Source: Eremophila alpestris peregrina (lineage: Eukaryota; Chordata; Aves; Passeriformes; Alaudidae). From it: a stretch of DNA of 64,000 nt. Within the stretch, counting starts at the first letter, position 1; each line of letters opens with the position of its first letter. Position numbers and translations under genes: made by a program. Of the stretch, positions 12,901 through 24,900 are shown in pieces. Under the pieces are notes generated by a model. The model was not told where the DNA came from and did not search any database. It worked only from the letters and a program-made list of their open reading frames with translations. The stretch lies in NCBI GenBank assembly GCA_009792885.1, contig WMCF01000015.1:14097667-14161666 (forward strand). Reading direction: 5' to 3'.

Positions 12901-15900
12901 CTCCAATGCTTGAGTTACTCTGCAGGTTATTTCCTGAACCTGTCCTTGTTGCATGCAGGAACATGTGGTTCCTGCGCTGGGATGTGTAACCTGGTCACTG
13001 CAGCAGAGGCTGTGTGATTCTCCTGGCTCAAGAAATGTGTTGTGGAGAGTATAAATACCTGAGCTTCAGTGCTTTCTTTCTGAGTTTCATCATTTTCATA
13101 ACTTTTGGAATGGCAAGTGGGGTAGGCATTGTTCATGCAGAGTTGCTACTTGTTCTTTCTCATCTTCTTGTTCACTCTGCTGTTTTAAATTAATTTCAGA
13201 AATCTGAAAGTGTTTTTAACATTGATCAACTTGCATTTTACTGTTTGCAGCCAAGACTTTGTCATCTCATGAGTTTCAAAAAACCAGCTTGATGTTAATT
13301 TCCTCCTTTTTCTTCTTTTTTCTTTAGCCCCCTAAAATGTTGTATATTCTTATTCTGAGAGGTATGACCTAAGTAAAAGTTGAAAGAAAATCACTGTGCT
13401 TGAGGAGACATGAATTGGTTGCAAGTTAGGATGAGATTTCCAGGTCTGGGTGGGTCTACAGCGGTTTGTCCAAAAGTTACGCAGCACCCATCTGTATTGG
13501 TGCTGCCCTGTTCCCTGGTAGCAGGCTACCAAGTTGACTTGCTCAGCCAGCTCTGGAAAGTTGGGCTCCAAAGAGACTTGGTCCAGAACCCTTCCTCCAA
13601 GCTGGAACTTGGCAGTAAAACTGGCACACCTCTCTGGGTCTGTGTCAGCAAGCTCCCTTTTGGGACCACGCCTGGCAAAATGTGTGCTGTGCTAAACCTC
13701 AACCCTGCAAACCTGGACAAGGCAGATGCGATGTACTCTAGACTGTCTCTTTGTTCTAGTGAAGGGAAGAAAGGGAGTTGGACTAATGCTGGCCAACCTT
13801 CTAGTCTTTAGGGGGCTGGCCCAGGTGTAGAGCTGAAAACAAGAATGAACCTTAATGTTATTTCTGGCAGGACACAAGGAGTCTTAAAAGCTGTACCATT
13901 TCGACTGCAATGACTTTATGAAATAACTGTGTTTCCCATGACTTGTACACAATTATTCAAGAATAAAACCCCTCTTTACTACTTTAAGAGCATCTGCTCT
14001 CATGCCTGTATTTGTCAGATTGATAAAACAATCACAGACTTAAAAAATTGTCATGGATCTGAATTGTGACTGGAGCCCACGAAGCACTTGCAACATCTCA
14101 ATAAAATGGGGTTTCACTTCAGTTGCTGCTCCTTTCCAAATATTCCTCTTTGGTTTGCTCTCATTGCAGCACCACTGGAACCTTAGAGGTTCTGCTGTTC
14201 TTACAGTGGCAGATGTTATTCAACGGATAATGTCAACTGAGCTTGCTCTTTTATTTCCAGTGGTGTGTACTCAAGTAGAAAATCTTTAAGGGAATTATTT
14301 GGTATATATGATTCCTCATGCTCATAAGCCACAGAATTGAGATCATAAGTTACACAATTAATTTCATTAATCATGAAATGCAGAATTTAAGGTTCTTAGG
14401 ATATCTGTGCACACTATCATTAACATTTATTTTATATGTAACAATAGACAGACAGCTCCAGTTTTTATGAAAACCAATAGGAGATGAAGCTAAAAGACTT
14501 TTATTAAGATGTGGGTTTGTACTGAAGCCACAGGTGTGCTCTGAGGTTCTCCAGAGTGATAATTCTATGTGTTGCTACAGTGATTTGCAACGAATGTGGT
14601 GACAGCAGCATTTAGGAAATAAATTGGTGTAAAATAGAGCTGTGAAAATATGGCTTATCAAATTCTCAGGTCTTGACTTACGGTGGGTGCAGCTGTACAG
14701 TCTTAATTCTAGCACTTACATTTGATTCTGTTGAAGAGAAGGCCTCCTGTCTTGGGTTAAACTTGGAAGAAGGCAGAGGTTCTTGCACAGTTTATGTTTT
14801 CTGTCAAATTTGGTCCATTGCCATAGGATGTTTAACCCTTCATTTAGCTGGAAATTTATTGTAGATCATGTCAAAGAGTTTAGAGACAATTTATAGCTCA
14901 AGCAGGAAAAAGGATCTTGATGTATTTCTGAACTTTGACTTTCTCCGTCCCACTCAGCTGGTTTTCCAGCTAGAGCATTAGATTTCTCAGGCTTTGTCCC
15001 AGTATGTTTGGGTATAAGTCTCAAAAAAACCCTTTTAATTAAATGTGTGACTAAGTAATCATACAGTTCTAAAGTACACCATTTAGGGATGAGCAGATTT
15101 CTGTTTCAATCAGGGAAAGCCCAGCTGCTGCTTTCTAGATTTCCAGGAAGTTACTTGAAAAGCTATGCATTGCTAACACACTATTGCTTACAGGCTGATG
15201 TATTTTTGCAGAGTACATCCTTTCTACTTAGACTTGCAAATAACCACAGCTTCTTGGTGATTGTATTTTTGCGTGAAGCACTGATGGGAGAGTGTATTTT
15301 GATACCTGCTTAAATTGTAGGAGTTGAGTTGATCAGATCTGTTACTGTAATTAAAAATCTGCTCACACCTATCATAAGGCTTGAGGGTGCCGTTGTTGTG
15401 CATGGAAGAAATTTTGGGTTTATTGATTAAGAATTTGCAGTGGTCATCAGACCAAAGGCCAAGATTCAATTTTTCTGATGTTCTCAGTGTAACCATTATT
15501 TAATTTTCTTAATTTTGTCCCTCATTCTTTGTCATTTTAACTTAAAAACATAGAACTCTGTTGCTCAAATGTGTTCTGGTGAACCAAAGCATTGTGTCTG
15601 TTGCTGCAAGCCAATAAGAAATAGAATTGCTTCTAGCCAAGTCTCATCTGGCATTAGAAGGCGATTTTTGGAGAAGAAACTGCCATTGGAGGTTGTTGGT
15701 TTTATTGTTAAATATGTTGATATACTAATTTTTCAGCTCTCAAGAGTTTCCCCCAGGTTTCCTCCATGTATCTAATTACATGGTTCAGGAATTCCTACAT
15801 TTTTACTGAACCATCCAAACAATTTACTGCTGTGTCTGTGACCCCACAGCTCAGAATCTGGTCTGGGATTCACTCCCCACAGTAGCTCAGCATTGTCCAG

Positions 15901-18900
15901 AACTGCACCTTTGTGTCGCTGAGTTCACTGTGTACAGTATCCAGCATTTTTATGAAAAACAGTGCAAGTTGCACTTTTCTGACCATGGGTATCTAGAGCT
16001 GCTTGTTTATCTCTGCCTTGCTTTGTCTCATATTTCTGGTTCTTACAGCACCGCCTCAGTTGTAAAAATTCTGCAGTTTTTGGAGGTCAGATGGTCAAAA
16101 TCCCAATATTGAACTGTGCTTTATGAGACACAGTTGTTAATACAGCTACTCTTACTGGCTCCCCTGATTTGGGTAAAAAAAAAAAAGGAAAATCAAACTC
16201 TTAGTATTTAATCACCCAAAGAAGACTAAATTTAGTTTCTGAAGATACATATAAATATATATGAAAACCTGTGGCTTTGGTTATTGTTTCAGATTATACA
16301 TCTTTTTTTTTCTTTCCCCAGGGCCGATTACTGGAAATCTCAGCCTAAAAAATTCTGCGATTACTGCAAGTGCTGGATAGCAGACAACAGACCTGTACGA
16401 TGGTCTACCATACTATGTCCATTGTTTGAAATATTAGGAATTTGAATTACAGGCCTTAAACATCACTTTTTGATAATAGTCTGTTGATGCATGAAATTTG
16501 TTCTATAAAAATGCCTTTGTAATACCTGTGGTGCTTAAAACATACTACATCAGAGCCAGATACCCACATACAAGATGGTGTGTGCTGTTCTTGGCATTGC
16601 AGATTAGGACTCAATATCTGACCCTGCTTATTCTTTGAGTTCTGTAACTTAACACTTGGTCTGTCTTGAAACTGTCTGCACCTGTCCTTCGCTTTCATGT
16701 GCAAATAGAAAGCAAAACCTGGCGTCTGTACTGTTTGTATGTGGTAGGCACAGTACAGGCAGTGTTCTGAGCTCTTAAAGCAGGTTTCTTTCATTTCATA
16801 CAGCCCACAGAAGCATTACTGGGTCAGAAAGATGTTTCAGACTTGCAGATGCCTTTTGCATCTACTAGGCACATTGGTGTCTTCCTTAGCAGTAAGTTTT
16901 GCATTCCTGACTGGATGCCAGGGGTACTCCTAGATCTGAGCTTCCTCTGGCTTACAGTAAGATACCTAATTAGCTCACGTGAACTGCAGGTATCTTCTCG
17001 AGTAGGTGAAGAGAAATCCCTGTCAAGGGAGGGATTTGAGCAACCTACAAAGTCTGTCTCTAAAAGAGATGAGTCATCCTGGGATGTGCATCCTCTGCAC
17101 ATCAGTTTGTGCAAAGGTCAGGCTTAGGCATCTAACATCTGAACACCCACATTAGTTCAGACGTTTTTATGTAAGAACCACATGAGAACTACCACTGTTG
17201 TACCTGAGCTTCTGAATTCCTTCCAGCTCCCACTGGCTTCAGTCTTTCTGGCAGCTTTTTGGCTTGCAGACTGTTCTGTTATCCTTAGTTATCCAACTCT
17301 CCCACTTTGCCTTTTCCTCCTTTTCTCTCTCTTTTTTCAGATTTCTAAACCTGCAGACTAGTTTAAATTCATAAGATATTTCCAAAGTGTAGCATAATGT
17401 AGTTAAGGGCACTAGCTAATACTTGGAACACTAAATAACCCATATGGTTTCTTAAAGCTTGCATGAGAACAGAGGAAAAAATATTGTGAGGATACATGAA
17501 AGGATTGCATGAAGAGGGAACCCAGAGTCCCTGTTACTTGTCTCTAACGTATGTGCTGAGCAGTACTATTTGAAAAAAAAAAATCTTATGAACATACTAT
17601 GAGATTTTATAATCTCTCTGTTGCATGTTTCTCAGTGTTCCTGTATTCCTATAGCCATCTTAGAGCTGTAGTGTTTGCTGTAAGTGTTCTCAGAACAGGT
17701 TACATTTAGGCTTGCTCAATTAAAATTAGTCCAACTAAATTTTAAGTAATTAAAATTAACTGTTTTAAAATTGTATAATGCATATTACTTTTCTTGGTTT
17801 TTTTCTTACTTTGAAGAGCATTGATTTTCATGAAAGAGGAAAGAATCATAAAGAAAATGTGGCAAAGAGAATTAGTGAGGTAACTCAAATATCTTAATTG
17901 CACAAATGCTTATTTTTACTCTCTTTCATTATCAGATTGGTTTAATTTATTCTCTTGGGGGTTTTTTGTTTCGTTTTAGATTAAGAAGAAAAGCTTGGAA
18001 AAGGCAAAAGAAGAAGAAAACATGTCAAAAGAATTTGCAGCAATGGAGGAGGCTGCAATGAAAGCATATCAAGAGGATATGAAAAGGCTTGGAATTAAGC
18101 CAGGTAGTTCATATAGCTGCCAGAAGATTAAAGACAGAATTGAAAGAATATTGAATGGGAAAGTTTTGTCTTAATTTAGGTTTAGGAGTGAGAGAGGAGG
18201 CCTTCAGGACTGTTGCTCATTTTAAAAAACTGGGGTCTGTAAATTGCCAGTAGTAGAAGTACAGAATTGCAGTACAGAGTATTTATAGCTATGGTATCCC
18301 CTGATCCATGGAACAGTCAAATTTGGAGTAGAAAAATGAAACAATGCATTAACAGAAAATTTAGGCTGTAGTTGATGCTTTGAATCAGCAGTGCAGTGTC
18401 TTTTGATTAATTTTGTTTCACGTTTCCCAGTTGGAGGAAAAAGTTCCCTTGAGTAGGAGAGGCTGGGTTCCCACTGGTGTGAAACTGTGGAGATGAGAAT
18501 CTCCTAGTCAGCTTGCAGCTCAGCAAGTGCCTTTGTTCTGTACATTGAAGACATATTAACCTTTAAAAACAAGTTTGTAGTTTCAGGCTCCTGTAGCAGA
18601 TGTCTTTTTCATAACTCTTTCAGCTTCTCTTTTGTTGTTTAGTTAGAGCTCATTGGTCCTTATGATTTTTCTCTAAAATGATGTTACTCATCATTTTAAA
18701 TTTGGATCTTGTTATGATGCTATAGAAGTGGCACAAAGCAACATTCTTTTAATATAGTCTTACCTGCTGTGAGTATAATACTAATGATTTTCACTCATTA
18801 GTGCAAATATTCATAACAAAGTTTCCTATTTTCTGTTGTGCAAGAGTAACTAATATTGAAGTTCAGAATAGTACTCTTCTTTAAAGGATATTATTTTCTC

Positions 18901-21900
18901 TAAGATGATGTAGGTTCCAGTTCAACACAGAATAAAACACAGAGTAACACAGTGGAAACTAAAGGAAAGAAAGAAAAGAAAGAGAAGAAGGAAAAGAAAG
19001 AAAAGAAAAAAAAGACACCTCAGGATGCCTCAATGCCACCAAAAAATGAAACAAAGGAGTGGGTGCAAGGGTTATCTCCTGAAGGCTATACATACTACTA
19101 CAACACAAAAACTGGAGGTAAAAGCTACTGAGGAGTAAGTGCAGATACAATTATTGAATAGAAGTGAGAAAAGACTACCTGTATTTTTTACTTCTCTTTC
19201 AGTAGTATGCTGTTAATTAAAATGTGAACACTTAGATGGAGTTTTGGTATTTGACATTTGAGACTTGGGTATCCAGAATTTCAGACTGGTTTTGCTGTTG
19301 ATTAATAATGGAAGAATGCAGTAATTCCACAGTTTCTGGAAATGTTTAGCCTGCCAGAGGTTAAGTACACAAAGATAGCTGTGTTCTTCCTGAAGAGGCT
19401 TTGTGATCAGGAATGTGAAATAAACTGGTCGTGTCTTTGCACATTTACAGGATTTATCTAACTGACTTCTCTTGAGGAGCTGCAGGTTGTGATTTACTTT
19501 AGAACACAGAAGCAACCCTCTTTTATGATAAATGAGAATGTTACAAGCTGTTTCTTATAAATTTAAGGATTGATGTCAGTATTTACTGTAGCCTTTTATA
19601 GTTTCATAATTTATTTGGTTTTTTTAACCAAAAATCCTGTATCTCTGTATCAGGCCTAGTAAGAGAGTCTGGAGGGTTGTTAGCTCCAATAAAGCCAGCT
19701 GTAATTATGATACTTGATTGTTCATGGTTTATTGTTCATACCAAGGTTTGGTCAAGGATTATTCATATTCCAGCATGATGTGTATGTATATTTATATAAT
19801 TCATTTAAATGTGTGCACCCAGCAGTGTCATATCCTTTAGATCTGGCTTTAGTAAAGTCTATTAAATATAAACCAAATTGAATGATGTAAAGTGGGTGAA
19901 ATATGCTTTTGTTTTTTAAGAATCACAGTGGGAGAAACCTAAAGGATTCCAAGGCTCACAAACGGTAATCAAATTTTCATATTTTTCTTTGTCCTTGTAA
20001 ACACTTAAATAATCTAAGCAATTTGCAAGTCATCTGACTGAGGAAGATAAATTTTCTCCCTTTTATAAACTCAGGAAAATATAACTTGAATATGTAGAAT
20101 GTTTTATGATAAACTGCAATTTTACTGTAGAAATCCCATTTGGCTTATTTGTCTGTCAGGGGAAGAAAAGTAATTAGTGATGGTTGGGTTCCTGCAGAAT
20201 ATACTTCTTTTATTCCTCAACCCATAAAATTGAAAGCTTTTGGGAAATTCTGAATAAATTCTGTTAAACCTTTTTTGAATGAAATGTAGTTTAAAAAACT
20301 AAATATTACACAGTTGAAGTAGTTAAGCTTCCTTATCTAGGGCAACACTTGAGACTGCATTGTCAGGTAGTTGAGAAAAAAGAAATCCCTTTTTTTTGGT
20401 GTTTGCTTTATGATACAGCTACGTAATAAATTGTATTTTACTGGGTTTCTTACAATCATGGAACCTATATGCAAGCAATTATTCAGCAAAATTAGTAATT
20501 TAGTACATTATTTAATTTTCCTTATTTGAGGCACAGAAAAACTTGCAGAATAGCCAAAGGCAGAAAAATGTCTTATTATGATTAGTGGGTTTTCCTGTGA
20601 TACCACTCCAGGATTTTTGTGCTTTACAGCATTATAAACAGGATTTTTCCAACCTCCTGTGATGTTACATTTCCCTGTTTTCAAGATAGGTGTCATCAAT
20701 ACACTTTAATTTGGTGTCAGTTTGTTGGTTTTGCCCATGTTGCATTTTACGCTAGAGTTCAAAAAGTACCTGGTGTTTTCAGAGTGCTTGACATATGTAG
20801 CTCTGTATCATCACATTGTGTGCTACTCTGGCTTCCTGATTCCCTTGTCCTGTGGTTTTGCACAACTTGTTAAGCAACACTTCAGTTTTATCTTTCCAGT
20901 CAAGGCACAGCATTGCAATATGTAAAGTCAGTCTTGCTGTAGCCTTCCACTTAAAGATGTGGTCCTGAAACTAATCTTCTGCAGTCCTTGGTACATATTT
21001 ACCCTGACAGTGAACTAGTTTTGGCAGTGGAGGCATCAGAGTTTAGGTTAGTGCTTTGGAGGCTTATTGCCTTGCTATCAGCATTCTGAATAATCAGAAA
21101 AAATGCCAATGTGGGGAGAGCAGATTGGGGGGGAGAAGGCACTCCCTTCTTGGCAACAATTTGAAGTTAGCTCATCCAGGCCATATCAGAAGAACACACC
21201 TTCAGCTCCCAGTATCTCTTACACCACACAGCTGTATTTTGCCATTCCTCCCTCACCCTGCTCAGTGACTTCTGTCTTGAGTTATTTTCGTTATGGCTAA
21301 AAACAAGCATTTGATTGCTCCCTTATTTAGTCTGAGCTAAGGATATTGGAACATTCCAGATCTCTAACAAGGACTCACTGCCCAGAAATTAAAGGGCAGT
21401 GATTGCAATATATTGTTCCAGGAGCCCTCCTGGTTTTACAGCACATTAGGCTTTGCTCAGACCTGGTAAGAGGTGGAGAGAAAGGGTAATGAAGGGACGT
21501 GTTGAAGGCTGCCTATAACCAGTTGGACTGACAGTGGGCTTCTTAGCATTTATGTCATGGTACACTCAGTGTGCCCAGTGTCAGATATTGGCTGAAAACC
21601 TCTAACCAGCAGGTCTACAAATGCTCAGGATCTAATTCTTAAAAAAAAATCAGATGGGTTATACTTAAGACTGTTTTCTTTTAGCCTCTTTATACTTAAA
21701 ATAAACTTTTATTTTGCTTCTTTTTTAAAATCAACATACTGAAACTTCTGAAGGCAAAACCTTGAGAGAAAATGTGATTCTGAAGGCTTTCATGCCTTTG
21801 GCTGCTCTGAACCTACCAGTACAGAGTGACTTCTGATTGTATTATGTTTTTATTTAAAAATCCCCTAAGTTCTAGTAAGAGTATTAAGCAAATGTATAGG

Positions 21901-24900
21901 TGTGCAAAAGCCTGTCTGTGTATACACACACACATTTATTAATACCAAAATAATGTGTGGTGAAGCTGCCCAACACAGGGCTGGCAGTATTGGTACTTAA
22001 GGAGCAGGGAAGTAGTTGTGTGTGTAAGAGGGGATGAAAACTGGTTTCTTAAGGAAGATATTAGGGCATGGATAGTAACTGTATATATATGATTATATAG
22101 CTGTAGCTGATTCTGAAAAAAAAAATTACATATCCACAAAGATGTACCAGCAAGTTTGGCCACATTTCATGTTTATTCATTAATCAGTAGGGAAAAAGAG
22201 TGCATTGGTGAAATCGGTGCTTTAGTAAATAATTAAAATTGTTGGCATGCAAAGTTTGATTCTATAATTATTTGCTGTAATGTTCTATTTTGGGATAAAT
22301 TTTAATTTATTTGTATATATTTAATTTGTGATAAAATTTATTGGTATTAGTTTTCTGTAGCCCTCACAAAGACCTAAGTCTCCCTGGGAATTTTTTTAGC
22401 AGTCCCCACTAAAGACAATGGAACAAGTAGGAAATTACAGCCTCAGGGGTGAATACTTTGATTAACCCAAACACATAAAATGGCCTATATAAAAATTTAA
22501 GCAGTATGGCAACATTTCTTATACATATATTATTATTATTATACTAATTATCTACTGTTTGAGGAAGAATTGTTTGGGTGCATTTGCAGTATTTTAAGTT
22601 ACGGAATTCCATGTTGTTGGAGACCAAGGGAATGCTTTCTAATAACGTTAGGGGTTCAAGCTTTAAACCAGTAAGATGATCACAGACAAAAAGTACTCAG
22701 AGGTTGAATAGACTTACAAGTGGTGCTTTGGCTGATTCTGAAAACTTTTCTTCATGAGCTCCTGTGTCTTTTTCCTAGGGAGCAGAGTGGGTGGAAGGTG
22801 TCACTGAAGATGGTCATACCTATTACTATAACACACAAACTGGAGGTAAGAAGAACTTTCTTTCCAGTTGAGCTCTGTTTCAGAAGAGAGGGTTTTCAGA
22901 AAAGCTTTTTGTTTTGCAAATAACTGTATTTTTTACTAACTCTTCTATTTTTTTAAGCTGCTGTCTTAGTTGAAATAAAATAGTTGCTTAAGTCAGTATT
23001 GGCTTTCTGTCTGCATTGTCAATGTGCATGCATTTTTGCTTCAGGGGTTTTTTTTTTGGCCCTTGAACTTGTAATTCTAAACTAGGCATTCATCTTTACT
23101 ACATGTATATTGAAATTACTATTTGGAAACTAGAAGGGGGCAGGATTTTGTGTTGACAGGCACGTAGAACTGACTAAGAATCTCCTAAACTTTTCCTCTT
23201 GCTGACATAGCATTGATAGGGAAGTCCAGAATCTCACCTCCTACTTCTTTTCCACGTTTTTTCCCCTACATGGGGAACTTTGTGGGAACTCCCTCAGAAT
23301 AGCATCTGTTTTCTAAATCTGTTTGAATCATTTTAAGGTCAGTGATGCCTCTCTGGAGAGCAAGTGGTTTTTATTCTGGCTATGAGTTTTCCTTCTGCAG
23401 TTGGGTATGAAGTGGCATTGCTAATGATGCCAAGAATAAGGAAAACAAAAACCAACCGAAAAAACCAATCCAAAACCTTTCAGTTTTTCACTGGGCAACT
23501 CCCCTTCCCAAATGATTTGCAATTTCTTTTGAACAGGAAAGGAGATGTTGGTTATTTTTAAACGTTGCCTTCCAAGTTCAGATACATTTTATGCCTGTAT
23601 TTGCTGTTCTTTTAAGTACTTCATGGACATATGATACTTGTGAAGAATATGTTTCTAATCATCACATTTGGCAGAATTTTGGCTTTTGAGATTTCAAATT
23701 GATCCCTCACTTTTATATAGCTGTAAGTAAGTGTCTTGGGAGTGCTTGAAAATTACTTCTCTGTTCTGTTAACAGCAATCCTGTCCTTTGACAACAAGAC
23801 AAATTTTTATATAAATAGTTATAAGTGTCTCATGTCAGACACATAGCTTAGGGGACTGATGGCTCCAGGCTTGGTGCTGTGAGTCTGGGGGGCTGCACCT
23901 GCTGCACTCTTTTATGTGGCACCTGGAAAGGGAACTTGCACAGTTCCTAATCTGAAGCCAGGTGACAGCAGTACCCTTAAGAGACTGCACTGTTCATGCA
24001 AAGTTATTAATTGCCAGTTTCTTACATTTTTACTTCTGCAAGATACATCTAGGCACCTATATGTTGTGTTGTTCGCAGTTAGGAAAAAGAATAGGGTTTT
24101 TTACATCTGAAAGCTTATAGAAAATTATGGACTGAGAGTTGCCATATTCTTACTAAAACCAGTTTTAAGACCATTGAGTCAGCTTTTATTTGAATATTTC
24201 TTCTCAGTATATTTACTGGAATACTACTTTTAAATTGAAAATGAGGATATATGTGTATGTACATATCCTATATGTACTTCCATGTCTTTTCAGATTGATG
24301 TTTATATTTCCTTGTTTGCTTGAGAGCTCTTTTAATTAGAGACCTAGTGTTACTAAGAAGAGTAGCACTAGAAAAGGGTTTAGCTGCCTGGATACCTGAA
24401 GCTTGCAGTTATCATTCTTTACTTTATCCTGTCTTTGTAATCAGTGAACAGCTCAAATCAAACAGGCACATCTACAGGGCAATTAATTTATTTGTCTGTC
24501 CTGTGTAAGGAGGAGAGGGACCAGAGTCTTGTGGGTCACGGTTTGCTGTGTGTGATGTTTTTTGTAGGAGCTAATTAAAATAAGCTTTATCAACAGTGAA
24601 CTCAGCTGTCCTGATTGTGTCTCTGCTGGGAAGAAATGTTATCTTTCTGATTATGGTTATTAAAACAAATGTACCAAACAAAGGCAAAAGCTTTTTGCTA
24701 AATTATTTGCGGTATTTTTGCATATGGCAGTGTGCTGCTTCTGTTGTGGAAGCAATAACAGATCAAAATGAGAAGCATAAATGATGTGGTTGTTCAAATG
24801 TCTTGGGCAGTATCCACATGGGAGAAACCAGATGGTTTTGTTTCATCTTCAAATGAGAAGGGTCAGTGTGACAAGTCTGCAGAAACAGCATCTGAATCAG

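Larger units (their letters stand above)
9993..16321 (+). other. WBP4 intron 1
   Basis: Begins GTGAGT and ends with a pyrimidine tract plus CAG. Contents: the downstream half of the CpG island, a C/T-rich tract at about 10381-10500, and a CR1 3'-end fragment at about 11329-11492. I recognise no other exon or element. Confidence 0.85.
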
